From NCBI GenBank assembly GCA_040756375.1, contig JBFLZC010000010.1, positions 1 through 64,000 on the forward strand: DNA of 64,000 bases, read 5' to 3'. The DNA is from VGSG01 sp040756375. GTDB lineage: Bacteria; Desulfobacterota; Desulfomonilia; Desulfomonilales; Desulfomonilaceae. Below are positions 45,347 to 54,301 of the stretch, one piece after another (positions within the stretch are counted from its first letter, which is position 1; every line of letters begins with the position of its first letter). Below the pieces are notes generated by a model. It was not told the origin of the DNA. It searched no databases and saw only the letters and a program-made list of their open reading frames with translations. Position numbers and translations under genes: made by a program.

Positions 45347-46162
45347 CTATTTCGGCTTCCAATGGCCGTACCATCTTAAGCGATCATAGATCTTGTACCC
45401 TAGCCGCAGATAGAGTGGTTCACCATAAGGACTGGCCTGCAAGGTGACTGTCGAAGCCCCACGCTGAAAGCCCGCATTTGTGGCCAACCGCGTGCAGATT
45501 GTCCCTAGACCGGACCGCTGCACGTCAGGGACCGTCCCAACCCAATAAATACCGGCACTGTTCCTGCTGTAGATAGTGAGGGCCGTTGCGAGAGGTCTGT
45601 TCTCTCGATAAAGAACATAGCCCGTCACGTTGGCCGACGAGAGGAGCCTGGAAGGATTCCCATAAATCGCCTTGGCAGTTTCCAACGTGAGGCCGAAAAC
45701 CTGATATGCCTCGGAGTTGATTGAAACGGCATCTTGGACGTGGCGCTCTTCTGCGAAAGGCTCCACGCGGATATTGTCCGGCGAGTCAATAGACTCGATT
45801 GGCTCGTTAATCAACATGCACGGCGCATCGGCTAGAGGCTTCAAACCGTTTGATTGGCAAAGCGAGTCCAAATCTCGATCTTGATCGGCACGTACGAACA
45901 TGATAAATCCCCGGCCGAGCGCCCAAAAGAAATCTCTCGCTCGGCCAAGAACTTGCTGAGCAGATACGGAAGGATCGACGCGGATCGAGCAATTCAGATA
46001 AGGAAAAGGAAACCGATTCGCCCCGGCCAAGAGCAGAAGTCCGTCCTGCTCGACGCACTCGGAGCCCTCCTGCCAGCGGGCATGTTCACGAATCGATTCG
46101 ACAAGATTGTCGTCTGCCAATGCCTGAAGATTACTGTTCACCCCGATCCTCTTTATTCCCAA
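45347..46162 (-). CDS. GNAT N-acetyltransferase
   Basis: A 271-residue protein. The C-terminal half is a GNAT domain with acetyl-CoA motif VPDVQRSGLGTICTRL near residue 207 and a YLRLGYKIYDRL end. The N-terminal half (about 1-125) looks like a second, divergent GNAT-like fold. Substrate unknown. The start is a TTG; an in-frame GTG 21 bases later is possible. Confidence 0.75.
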   Translation of the reverse strand: MGIKRIGVNSNLQALADDNLVESIREHARWQEGSECVEQDGLLLLAGANRFPFPYLNCSIRVDPSVSAQQVLGRARDFFWALGRGFIMFVRADQDRDLDSLCQSNGLKPLADAPCMLINEPIESIDSPDNIRVEPFAEERHVQDAVSINSEAYQVFGLTLETAKAIYGNPSRLLSSANVTGYVLYRENRPLATALTIYSRNSAGIYWVGTVPDVQRSGLGTICTRLATNAGFQRGASTVTLQASPYGEPLYLRLGYKIYDRLRWYGHWKPK

Positions 46163-46203
46163 GGATGCACAACGGCGTCTCTTAGTTCTTCTGGTAGGAG
46201 TTC

Positions 46204-47007
46204 TCAGCCCCGATAGTGGAGCTGGCAGTTGAGAGGCACGCCCCCTGCCAGTCGTATGGCAGCTTCTTCCAGGCGACAGTGCTGTTCGCGGCTGCGTACG
46301 ATGCCTCGAAGGACCAGCTCTTTGCCGTCGAATACCACATCAAGGGTCGGAACATAGAGTGTAGGGTCCGTGACAAGGCCCACTTTGACCCTAGCAGCGA
46401 GGGCACGCATTTCCAATTGCTTCAGCACTTCTTGGGTCTCGAGCTTATCTCTTGCCAGGAGCTTCTCCTTGACGATTGCCGCTATTTCTTTGAGAGGCTG
46501 CACCCCTGTGTCAAACACATCGTCGTAAGCCTGGGGATCTTCCGTAGCTTTTCCGTAAAGAGATTGAATGAAGCCGACTCTTTCTTGGTCAGTCTTTTCA
46601 ACCAGCCAACGGGCGGTCTCCCGGTCAACCGATTCACGCGTTATTATCCGTTCGATCCTAGAGTCCTCAGAGGCAAACACCCGAATCTTGTACACAAAAG
46701 GAATGTCCTCCAGGAGGAAGTTGCCTCCTCTTCCCACCAGAACTGCCTTACCCTTGAACGCGTGATGGAGAAAGATGCTCTGGACAATCGCGGCAAACCC
46801 CTGGAAAGACCAATCGTACTTCTCCCAGATAGATGGGCCGTGTTCGTCGAGGTTCTTTCCCCATTGCTCCCACTTTTGGCCGATTGCCTTCACTTCGCTC
46901 AAGATGGTCTGTTTGTCCACGTATTCGTATCCCAACGACGTGGAGACGTCTTGTCCAATCTCTGCTCCCCCTGCTCCAAACATCCTCGCTAAGGTGAGTA
47001 TCGCCAT
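46204..47007 (-). CDS. Cytidylate-kinase-like protein with C-terminal BON-like domain
   Basis: A 267-residue protein of the cytidylate kinase-like family. LARMFGAGGAEIGQDVSTSLG at the start replaces the strict P-loop, and VGRGGNFLLEDIP lies near 90. Residues about 200-267 resemble a BON domain (TLYVPTLDVVFDGKELVLRG). The family's reaction is not defined. The ATG at 47007 is preferred. It lies 7 bases after terC on the same strand. Confidence 0.78.
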   Translation of the reverse strand: MAILTLARMFGAGGAEIGQDVSTSLGYEYVDKQTILSEVKAIGQKWEQWGKNLDEHGPSIWEKYDWSFQGFAAIVQSIFLHHAFKGKAVLVGRGGNFLLEDIPFVYKIRVFASEDSRIERIITRESVDRETARWLVEKTDQERVGFIQSLYGKATEDPQAYDDVFDTGVQPLKEIAAIVKEKLLARDKLETQEVLKQLEMRALAARVKVGLVTDPTLYVPTLDVVFDGKELVLRGIVRSREQHCRLEEAAIRLAGGVPLNCQLHYRG

Positions 47008-47014
47008 GGCTGCC

Positions 47015-47770
47015 TCAGTCTTGCTCTTTCGGTTCCGGATTCGCGTCTGTCGCACAATGCAGATGGACCGCGGGTTCCTCTCTGAGCATCCATCTCATCC
47101 AGAGCTTGCCCACGAGGATGACTCCCACGGCCATGATCGCTTCCACTCCGTATTGAACCCACTTGCTCGGGGAAAGCAGGCTTACCACAAAAGGATCCGT
47201 GATGATCATCTCGCCGCCGACCTTTCCCAGTATGGCCGCGCCGATGTAAATGATGATGGGGTATTTGTCCATGAGCATGGACAGAAGGTTGCTCGTAAAG
47301 ACTATAAAGGGGATGCTCAGCCCGAGTCCGAAAAGCAGCAGAAACAGATTTCCGCCTGAGGCTCCTCCCACGGCCAGCATGTTGTCCAGCGACATCGTGA
47401 TGTCTGCGATCACGATGATTTTTATGGCCTGCCAGATGTTCTTGGCTTCTCGATCAACACCGTGTTCGGGCGCGCCTTCGACGAAGAGCTTTACTGCGAT
47501 CCACAGGATGAGCGCGCCGCCGGCCAATTTCAGGAAATTGATCGTCAGCATCTGCGCTACGAAAAAGGTGCACAATACCCTGAGCACGACGGCCGCGCCG
47601 GCGCCGAAGAGAATCCCCTTCTTGCGCTGATGGGGAGGGAGCATCCTGACGGCCATTGCAATGACCACGGCATTATCACCGGCCAGAATAAGGTCGATAA
47701 CGATGATGCTTCCCAGGCGGGCAAGGAAATCCCAATCAAACGTAATGCTGCCGAAAATTCCGAGATCCAT
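47015..47770 (-). CDS. TerC/YjbE-type membrane protein
   Basis: A 251-residue inner-membrane protein with about seven transmembrane helices and the TerC aspartate motifs LILAGDNAVVIAMAV near residue 30 and TMSLDNMLAVGG near 125. TerC-family proteins are linked to manganese export or metallation of secreted proteins and to tellurite tolerance. The ATG at 47770 is used; a TTG 15 bases upstream is possible. The upstream leader contains a strong stem-loop that faintly resembles a yybP-ykoY (Mn) riboswitch. Confidence 0.85.
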   Translation of the reverse strand: MDLGIFGSITFDWDFLARLGSIIVIDLILAGDNAVVIAMAVRMLPPHQRKKGILFGAGAAVVLRVLCTFFVAQMLTINFLKLAGGALILWIAVKLFVEGAPEHGVDREAKNIWQAIKIIVIADITMSLDNMLAVGGASGGNLFLLLFGLGLSIPFIVFTSNLLSMLMDKYPIIIYIGAAILGKVGGEMIITDPFVVSLLSPSKWVQYGVEAIMAVGVILVGKLWMRWMLREEPAVHLHCATDANPEPKEQD

Positions 47771-48024
47771 GATCTCCAGCCACAATTGTCCGGGGGCCTT
47801 CCTCTCCGACAGGTCTCAAGCCCCCTGATTATGCCGCCGGTTCTATCCGGCGGCCTGTAGTATTCCCCCTCTCTCGGATGCGGAGCCAGGGAGAAGCTAC
47901 TGTAGAACACTAGTTCAACAGTCCCCGTCATGCCGGCGAGGGATCATACCCTACTATCTCAGGATGGCGCAACGGATGATTTTGGAGCGCGTCACTTCGC
48001 AGCAATTCGAGCCCTCTCGCGCTC

Positions 48025-49617
48025 CTACGCGATCCAGATCGATTCTACGAAAGAGCCTGATGGGTCCACGGTGATTCTCGGTTGATTGCTATTGAGGTCC
48101 CAGGAGACAAAGAAAGCGAATCGCTCTGCCAAGAGGCCTGGTGCGCCGTTAATCTTTGCGCTAAGCCATTCGCGTGCCTCTCGGACTGTGGAACGGATCA
48201 ATCTATCCAAACCCATCGCCGCGTTGAGTCCTTTGAGCCCGGATGAAACTTGGAGCTGTTCCAACGCCTCCTCCCAGTGAATTCCCTGGACCTTGCGACG
48301 AAGTACGTATCCGTTTCCGCGATCCCGTATCACAAGGAGGGGCGGGTTTGCCTGAACCAGGCTGTTCTTCACGCGAGCTCCCTTTGCGTCTTGTTGTATC
48401 TCCAGGAGCAATTCCCTGTTCAGCGTGATCTCCGGTAAGCGGCTGACCTGGACGCGTTCGAAGATGTGCTCCTCCCCCTCAATGGTTATCTCTTTGAGAC
48501 GTGTGGGGTCGAAACCCAGGTCTATGAGGTCTCCGATGGTCAAAGTATCACTTGACCGGATCCCTCTTTGTTCCATCCATTGCACCAGGCTAGGCCGGCG
48601 GTAGTTCGGTAGAGCTTCGATCATCCGAGCGGGATGCTTCTTCATGGCCTCGGGCAGTTTGAGCCAGAGTTCACGATCGCCACTGACAAAAGAGGGGTTG
48701 GAAGCCAACTCACGGGGAGCGTAAGACTGGATCGGCAGGGCTCTCACCTCCGGATGGAGAGCGATCTGTTCCAGCGATTCACCGCCCGTATAACCCAGCA
48801 GGTCTCCGATGCGGCGCCTGAACCCAAGAAGCCTGGTCACAAACCGAGTGAACATGTACCGCATCACTCCGTGCGCCTCCGCCTCTTGAAGCTCATCCCC
48901 GAAGTACGTGATCAGCGCGACATAAAGCTCCCTGAACTCTTCAATGGTCTGCCCGACCATGAGTTCGTTTTCTCTCATGTCAATAGCAGCGCGTTTTCGC
49001 TCAAGGTGGTGCACCAGTCTTCGAAGCGGTTCCCCGAGATCTTTGCCGCTCAAGGAAGGCGGCACGTATACCATGTACACGCTTTCCATGTTGGGAGAGC
49101 AGATATCTGTTATGTCCTGCAGCGGAACCCACTCCTGCTTGGCGTAGATGTCGTTCGTGGGATCATCCTGTGGGATGATGTTGTCCAGTATGCCCAATGC
49201 GGACTTCCGACTTACAAACTCGGCGAAAGCCTCAAGAATCCGATTGCCGAGACCCCGATTCCTGAACGGTGGGGCTACTTCCACGTACACCAGGTAGTAG
49301 CAGGGAAGGGGTTTCTTCAAGTAGAGCATGTGGAGACGCCCAAGATTCTCGCCGGATTCAGCATTGATCTCAAAAACTTGGAATCCCTTGGTCGGGCCCT
49401 CGGGCTTGAGCCGGTCAATCTTGCTCCCGGAGACCGTGGCAGCAACCAGCTCTCCCAAATTCGAGAACAGGTCCCCGACCACAGGTGAGCGCTCGGATCC
49501 ACGGCGCGCACCGTCTTCGATCAAGCCGATAAGGGCCAGCCTCTCGTTCAAGCTAAGCTTTGTCTGGTCACGGACTGTGAAACAGCCCGCCATTTCGGTG
49601 GCTGAAGGATTATTCAT
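48025..49617 (-). CDS. GNAT-domain protein under Tyr/Phe attenuation
   Basis: A 530-residue cytoplasmic protein. Residues about 100-190 form a GNAT acetyltransferase domain (YVEVAPPFRNRGLGNRILEAF). The remaining 340 residues are unrecognised, with a YRRPSLVQWMEQRG helical segment near 350 and a beta-rich C-terminus. A signal peptide is absent. The start at 49617 lies just after an intrinsic terminator and a Tyr/Phe-rich leader peptide, which points to expression when tRNA-Tyr or tRNA-Phe charging is low. A link to aromatic amino acids is thus inferred, but the reaction is unknown. Confidence 0.8.
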   Translation of the reverse strand: MNNPSATEMAGCFTVRDQTKLSLNERLALIGLIEDGARRGSERSPVVGDLFSNLGELVAATVSGSKIDRLKPEGPTKGFQVFEINAESGENLGRLHMLYLKKPLPCYYLVYVEVAPPFRNRGLGNRILEAFAEFVSRKSALGILDNIIPQDDPTNDIYAKQEWVPLQDITDICSPNMESVYMVYVPPSLSGKDLGEPLRRLVHHLERKRAAIDMRENELMVGQTIEEFRELYVALITYFGDELQEAEAHGVMRYMFTRFVTRLLGFRRRIGDLLGYTGGESLEQIALHPEVRALPIQSYAPRELASNPSFVSGDRELWLKLPEAMKKHPARMIEALPNYRRPSLVQWMEQRGIRSSDTLTIGDLIDLGFDPTRLKEITIEGEEHIFERVQVSRLPEITLNRELLLEIQQDAKGARVKNSLVQANPPLLVIRDRGNGYVLRRKVQGIHWEEALEQLQVSSGLKGLNAAMGLDRLIRSTVREAREWLSAKINGAPGLLAERFAFFVSWDLNSNQPRITVDPSGSFVESIWIA

Positions 49618-49666
49618 GTCGTGGGTCCTCGGTCGACGCATAGCGTTTCTATTGCCTCGATTTTTC

Positions 49667-49698
49667 AAAAAAAAGAGCGGAGTGTGTGCTCCGCTCTT
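49667..49698 (-). terminator. Attenuator terminator
   Basis: On the minus strand a perfect 10-bp stem (arms 49689-49698 and 49673-49682, loop CACACA) runs into eight T. It stands between the leader peptide and the 48025-49617 gene. The loop and first bases of the 3' arm (49680-49686, CACACTC) are complementary to 49720-49726 (GAGTGTG), which gives the competing antiterminator. Confidence 0.85.
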
Positions 49699-49724
49699 CT
49701 TCAGGTATGTTCGGATCGCCACAC

Positions 49725-49793
49725 TCAGGACGAGGCCGGGTTCCTCCTAAAGTAAAAATAATAATAAAGGCTCTGCACGCTGATGGCGATCAT
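49725..49793 (-). CDS. Tyr/Phe leader peptide
   Basis: A 22-residue frame, ATG to TGA, with codons 10-15 reading Tyr-Tyr-Tyr-Phe-Tyr-Phe (49749-49766), then RRNP. An AAGGA-type site lies upstream. Its stop codon overlaps the 5' antiterminator strand. A ribosome that finishes the peptide would therefore mask this strand and allow termination, while one stalled at the Tyr/Phe run would leave it free. This matches the logic of pheA- and trp-type attenuators. Confidence 0.82.
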   Translation of the reverse strand: MIAISVQSLYYYFYFRRNPASS

Positions 49794-49823
49794 GCGTTCT
49801 TTTTCCTTCACTTATTCCTTAAA

Positions 49824-49852
49824 CTTATATAGGGCGCACGCAACTTTGTCAA
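49824..49852 (-). promoter_or_regulatory. Promoter of the attenuated gene
   Basis: On the minus strand: TTGACA (49847-49852), 17 bases, TATAAG (49824-49829). Transcription would start near 49817, about 25 bases before the leader peptide. Confidence 0.8.
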
Positions 49853-49940
49853 CACCCTTTTGCCTTTGCCGGAAAGCCTTCAGGTTCGCGGGGGAGAAGG
49901 CCGGCAAGGTTGATACAAGAGAAGACCCGCGGCCTAATAT

Positions 49941-50062
49941 CGTCACCCCGGCGAACCCCGGATCATGGTCCGGGGCAGGCGCCGGGGTCCAGTCCCGCGC
50001 GGAACGCGGGATTGAATCACGCGAAACGCGTGACTGGGTTCCTGCTTCCGCAGGAATGACGG
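49941..50062. repeat. REP-like repeat, family A copy 4 (variant)
   Basis: CGTCACCCCGGCGAACCCCGG start, additional CCCGCGCGGAACGCGGG and CACGCGAAACGCGTG stems, and a CCTGCTTCCGCAGGAATGACGG end. Sits in the 660-base gap before the tolC-like gene; the remainder of this gap has only the promoter at 50314. Confidence 0.75.
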
Positions 50063-50313
50063 ATTGCTGCCTTTTGCTCGTCGCCTCTCTCGCGTAACTG
50101 AATGCTTACCTTTGCCGGAGCCACCCAGGTGCTCATGGGGAGAAATTTCACTCACCGCGCGACACGCCAGGAAGTCTTCGCTGAAATGCCTTTCATCGCA
50201 TCGCTCGCGTGCCCACCGCCCAGAGAGCTCTTCGATGGACGCACGATCTTGGGGTGGTCTTGGAAACGCGGCATGGGCAGGCCCTTCGAGAGATGCGGGT
50301 CGTGAAAAGATCG

Positions 50314-50342
50314 TTGACATTTGCTGGGCGTTTGGCTATACT
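50314..50342 (+). promoter_or_regulatory. Promoter of the TolC-HlyD operon
   Basis: TTGACA at 50314-50319, 17-base spacer, TATACT at 50337-50342, 110 bases upstream of the GTG start. Confidence 0.75.
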
Positions 50343-50453
50343 TGCGCTGTACACCGACTGTAAAATGAGTGTTATTTTTCTTTAGCTTTTATAGCCGCTT
50401 GCCTCTAGTCTCTCGAATCATTCTAAAGAGAGGCTTTAGGGTATGGTAAGAAC

Positions 50454-51839
50454 GTGACAAGGTTCGTCACATCGCGTGCAGCGAAGCATCGGGGCGCCGG
50501 AAACAACCGGCCTTCACGAGCTAACTTGGCACCGCTCCTGGTCTGCCGAGCGGCGGTTTGCTGCGCGATCGCACTCCTTGTCTTCGCCGGTCCCGCGATT
50601 GCGGGCCCCAAACCCGAGCTCAAGCCCCCTTCCTATGGGTACTTTGATTTTCCCACCTGTGTGCGCTACGCGCTCGTCCACTCGGACACCTTTCTTCAGA
50701 GTCGTCTAGACATTCAGCTTGTCTCCGCGGATTTGAAGAATTACCACTCGGACCTTCTTCCCACCATCAAGCTGCTCACCGCATACTACTTGGACCGGGC
50801 TACAGCGGGTGACGATAGCAACCCGATGTATGTGCGCGTCTACGTTGAGGATTGGAACCCATATCTTGCCTTGCTCAAGATCAAGGGGGGCAAGATCATG
50901 GTGGATCTTGCGAAGACCGCGCATCTGCAGAAGATTGGGCAGGGCATAGCCACAATAGCAAAGCTATTCTACGACGTTGATGTGACCAACAAGCAGATCC
51001 GAGCCCAAAGGCAGTCAATCTCTCTGCTGGAAAAAAAGAGCGAATATGGGCGGAGCCGTGCGGAACAGGGTGGCGCTGACGACATTACTGTGCGCATGTA
51101 CCAGAATGACATACGGAGAGGTCAACTCGAGCTTCGGAGTCTCCAGCAGCGCCTGGACGACGATGTGGCCAGCTTGAAGCTGATGATTGGTTACCACCCT
51201 GATTATCACCTTCCGCTGGATACCCGAGATGCGGTGAATCAGATCCTTAGAGGATTCGATGGATCGCTGGTCACGTTCGCGGACATTCAGGCAAGCAATC
51301 TTTCCTTGAAGATTCTTGCGAAGCAGGAACAGCTCCAATCGAACCTGGTTACGGGCTCATATGTGGCGCTGCTTCCGCAGCCCATGTTGCTCTTGGAGGG
51401 CATCTCCAATCAGGTAGACCGGACTTCAGGCCTGAATATATCCATCGGATTCAACTATACTTTGTGGGACGGCTTTGAACGCGTTCGGGAAGTAAGAAAG
51501 CAACAAATGAAAGCCCGGAAGGCGGAAATCGATCGCCGCCAACGCTCCCGTGAGCTGTACAACACCTACCGAAGCCTCATATCCAGGATCGAACTGAGCG
51601 GTGATAAAGAGGCAGTGGCACGCGAGAATGCCAAGCTTTCGGAATTGAGCGAAGAGAGGGCGAACCTGCGGTTTAAATCGGGCGAGGTTCAGTACGAAGA
51701 GTACGTGCAGGCTCGGATGGACCGGGTCAAGGCTTCCCTGGAATCGATCGGCGCTCTGAGTGAACGGGTCAACGCGCTCATCGATCTGGCCACCATGTCA
51801 GGAGGTTTGAATAGATACAATGCGGCGCTACGACAGTGA
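50454..51839 (+). CDS. TolC-family outer-membrane protein
   Basis: A 461-residue outer-membrane efflux channel. A long N-terminus with a hydrophobic signal (ending VFAGPAIAG near 43) leads to alternating helical hairpins (TCVRYALVHSDTFLQS; LRSLQQRLDDDVASLKLM) and barrel strands (GFNYTLWDGFERVREV). The two-fold TolC repeat is recognisable. It overlaps the following HlyD-type gene by 20 bases. No inner-membrane pump is encoded nearby. Confidence 0.85.
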   Translation: MTRFVTSRAAKHRGAGNNRPSRANLAPLLVCRAAVCCAIALLVFAGPAIAGPKPELKPPSYGYFDFPTCVRYALVHSDTFLQSRLDIQLVSADLKNYHSDLLPTIKLLTAYYLDRATAGDDSNPMYVRVYVEDWNPYLALLKIKGGKIMVDLAKTAHLQKIGQGIATIAKLFYDVDVTNKQIRAQRQSISLLEKKSEYGRSRAEQGGADDITVRMYQNDIRRGQLELRSLQQRLDDDVASLKLMIGYHPDYHLPLDTRDAVNQILRGFDGSLVTFADIQASNLSLKILAKQEQLQSNLVTGSYVALLPQPMLLLEGISNQVDRTSGLNISIGFNYTLWDGFERVREVRKQQMKARKAEIDRRQRSRELYNTYRSLISRIELSGDKEAVARENAKLSELSEERANLRFKSGEVQYEEYVQARMDRVKASLESIGALSERVNALIDLATMSGGLNRYNAALRQ

Positions 51840-52920
51840 AAAACCATTTTTGAGGACAAAAGCCTGCGGCGCGATCCTCGCGGCGTTCATTGCGATCTGT
51901 TCTCTGATCCTGGTGGCCATCACGCATGAACCCAAGAGCGCCGTATCAAGCCCCAGTCCCGCGTCCGCCGCTATTGTGCCGCAAATCGCCGGCCCAAAGT
52001 CGGAGGCCGAGATCCTGCTGCGGGGCAAGAGTTTCTCCATCTACAAACGGCACGTCCCCATGGGGTACGGTGGTGAGGTTGGTTCAATCACCGTCAACGA
52101 GGGCCAAAACGTCAAAGAGGGGGACGTATTGGCCGAGTACACCATGGATCGTCCGTCTATGATGCAGGTTCGCAGCTTTCTCTATCCTGAAGCGGTACTG
52201 AGTTTGAAGCAGCGGCTCTATTCGGAGGAGCAGAATCTCGAAAAGCTTGTCAATGCCAGACTTCCTATTAAAGAGAGCGAGTTGCAGCGGCAGAAGAAAG
52301 AGCTCCAAGATCTCCGGGAATTGCAGGGAAAGCAGATGGCGGCCGCAGACGCGGTGAAGAACAAGGAACAGCAGGTGGAGGCAATTCAGAAGGAGATCTT
52401 CGAACTCAAGGAATCCATTAAGGAATCCAAGTCGTCGATCGACAAGCTCAGGAATGATCTTGCCTATCAGAAGGAAAGACAGAAGAAGACCTTGGACCTC
52501 TTGGAATGGGACACCCAGCGCTCATACGACGAGAAGTCCTCACTCCCCAAAGAGAAGGCTTTTCTCAAGGCCCCCATAGTGGGGCAGGTGATTTGGGTCT
52601 CCCCGGACTTCCGAGTAGGCGCCAAGCTTCCCTCAGGTTTTCATGCCATGACCGTCGCACCCACCAGCTCTATGGTTGTCCGGTGCAAAGTCCATGAGTT
52701 GGACCTGGTGAAGCTCGAGCCGGGGCTTCGGGGCACGGTCACGTTTGACGCGCTTCCGGATAAAAAGTACCGGGCAAAAGTGACCAGAATTCCGTGGGTG
52801 AGCCGCAATCCCGCTTTGGAAGTCCCCGCGGACTATGAAATAGAATGCGCGCTGGAAGATCTAGATCACAGGCTTAAAGAAGGTATGACCTGCAACGTCA
52901 AGGTGACCGTGACCCAATAG
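51820..52920 (+). CDS. HlyD-family periplasmic adaptor
   Basis: A 366-residue membrane fusion protein. An N-terminal transmembrane helix (about 14-33) is followed by a split lipoyl domain (GGEVGSITVNEGQNVKEGDVLAEY near 83-108). A coiled-coil hairpin spans about 125-240, then the second lipoyl half (FLKAPIVGQVIWV) and beta-barrel domains (VRCKVHELDLVKLEPG). Bridges an inner-membrane transporter or glycan synthase to the TolC-like protein encoded just upstream. Translation is probably coupled through the 20-base overlap. Confidence 0.88.
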   Translation: MRRYDSEKPFLRTKACGAILAAFIAICSLILVAITHEPKSAVSSPSPASAAIVPQIAGPKSEAEILLRGKSFSIYKRHVPMGYGGEVGSITVNEGQNVKEGDVLAEYTMDRPSMMQVRSFLYPEAVLSLKQRLYSEEQNLEKLVNARLPIKESELQRQKKELQDLRELQGKQMAAADAVKNKEQQVEAIQKEIFELKESIKESKSSIDKLRNDLAYQKERQKKTLDLLEWDTQRSYDEKSSLPKEKAFLKAPIVGQVIWVSPDFRVGAKLPSGFHAMTVAPTSSMVVRCKVHELDLVKLEPGLRGTVTFDALPDKKYRAKVTRIPWVSRNPALEVPADYEIECALEDLDHRLKEGMTCNVKVTVTQ

Positions 52921-53119
52921 AGGCCCTCCCCATCGAGGATCGTTCGGTCCTTCCTCTATCGGCTCCCGTTCTTGCTCTTGTGGTGCACTTCCATCCATAC
53001 CAGTGCCACGAATCAAACGTCGGCCCGTACCTGTGTTATGGTCCTTCGTGCAGGAAAGTCACGCGACGTTCCGCTGAGCTCCGTGAAGCGCCTGTACCCG
53101 TGAATCTCTTCCTTATGGG

Positions 53120-54301
53120 ATGCACATGGATTTGGTTGTTCTTATCATAGCCGTATGGCTTGTTTTCACTGCCGTGATATTTGCCGGCATCGTCAGCGTT
53201 CAGAGTGTGCGGGTCACGAGAACCAATACGGTTCATGAACCTCTCCGGAGCATTCCCGCCGCGGCTCCATGCGAAGTGCTCATCCCGGTTAAGGACGTGA
53301 TGCCCGCACAGGAAGAGGCCTTGACCTCGCTTCTGACCCAGAGTCACCCTAATTACGGGGTTCTCTTCATTGTGGAGAGTGATGGGGATCCTGCCAACGA
53401 GATGCTGGACCGACTCTGCTCTCGTCATCCTCGTGCGCGCAAAATAATAAGCGGACCAGCCACAACAGGTTGCCAGAAAAATCACAATCTTATCGCCGGA
53501 ATCGAGACATTATCTCCTGAAACTCAGGTAATTGTCTTCTGTGATTCGAGCAACGTGGCCGACGAAGATTGGTTGGTTAGATTCACTCGGCCGCTGGAAA
53601 CCCAACCGAAGCAGGTGGTCTCCACGTTTCGAGACTTCAATCCTCTGTCGCAGACTCTTGGGGGGATGTGCCAGGCCATTTACGCGGCATTCATTCTGGT
53701 CTTGCCTCGCGTCAAGCCATTGCCGTGGGGAGGCGCGACCGCGATTCATCGGAATATTTTTGAAGAGTTGAAGATTGCGGAGGCGTGGTCAACAACGGTT
53801 GTAGACGACCTGATTCTGGGGAACGCCCTGGACAAGCATGGCATCCCTCTTTTTCTCGACACCGCGAATCGTTTGGGATCTCCTCTGCCGGATCAGTCGG
53901 TGGCAGGGTTCTTGAGCTATCTCGACCGTCAGATTCTTTTTCCGAAATTTACGAATCCTTCTATCTGGTTGGCAGCATTGATCCACCATCTTAATCTCAC
54001 CGCGGCAACGTTTGTGGCGCTGCTGGCGGGGCTGATCCTTTTCCCCGCCGGCCTGATCGGGCCGATGCTGGGATGGAGCTCGTTGGGGTTGATTGCGGGC
54101 GAGGTCCTGGCCGCGCTGATGCTGAAACGAATCAATCCTTACAACATACCCGTGACCTCGTGGCTGCTCTCTTTCCTCCCTTGCGTGCTTTTCGCGGCTT
54201 TCATATTCGCGCAATCGATCTTCCGCAACGACATCGTGTGGCACGGAAAGCGCTATATCGTAGGAAAAGACGGAGTAGTCCTTTCAATTACACCGGCTTG
54301 A
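53120..54301 (+). CDS. Membrane GT2 glycosyltransferase, ceramide glucosyltransferase-like
   Basis: A 393-residue GT21/GT2-like membrane enzyme. An N-terminal helix (4-26), a GT-A domain (VLIPVKDVMPAQEEALTSLL; VIVFCDSSNVADEDWL with DSSN as the metal site; WGGATAIHR; VVDDLILGNAL) and C-terminal helices (about 290-375) follow one another. The order matches ceramide glucosyltransferase and hopanoid HpnI-type enzymes, so a lipid acceptor is likely. The 3' end overlaps the convergent radical SAM gene by 14 bases. Confidence 0.85.
   Translation: MHMDLVVLIIAVWLVFTAVIFAGIVSVQSVRVTRTNTVHEPLRSIPAAAPCEVLIPVKDVMPAQEEALTSLLTQSHPNYGVLFIVESDGDPANEMLDRLCSRHPRARKIISGPATTGCQKNHNLIAGIETLSPETQVIVFCDSSNVADEDWLVRFTRPLETQPKQVVSTFRDFNPLSQTLGGMCQAIYAAFILVLPRVKPLPWGGATAIHRNIFEELKIAEAWSTTVVDDLILGNALDKHGIPLFLDTANRLGSPLPDQSVAGFLSYLDRQILFPKFTNPSIWLAALIHHLNLTAATFVALLAGLILFPAGLIGPMLGWSSLGLIAGEVLAALMLKRINPYNIPVTSWLLSFLPCVLFAAFIFAQSIFRNDIVWHGKRYIVGKDGVVLSITPA

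Noticed and set aside
49618..49722. N-terminal extension of the GNAT-domain gene
   Set aside because: It would translate through the attenuator terminator, and the poly-T gives meaningless residues; ATG at 49617 follows immediately after.
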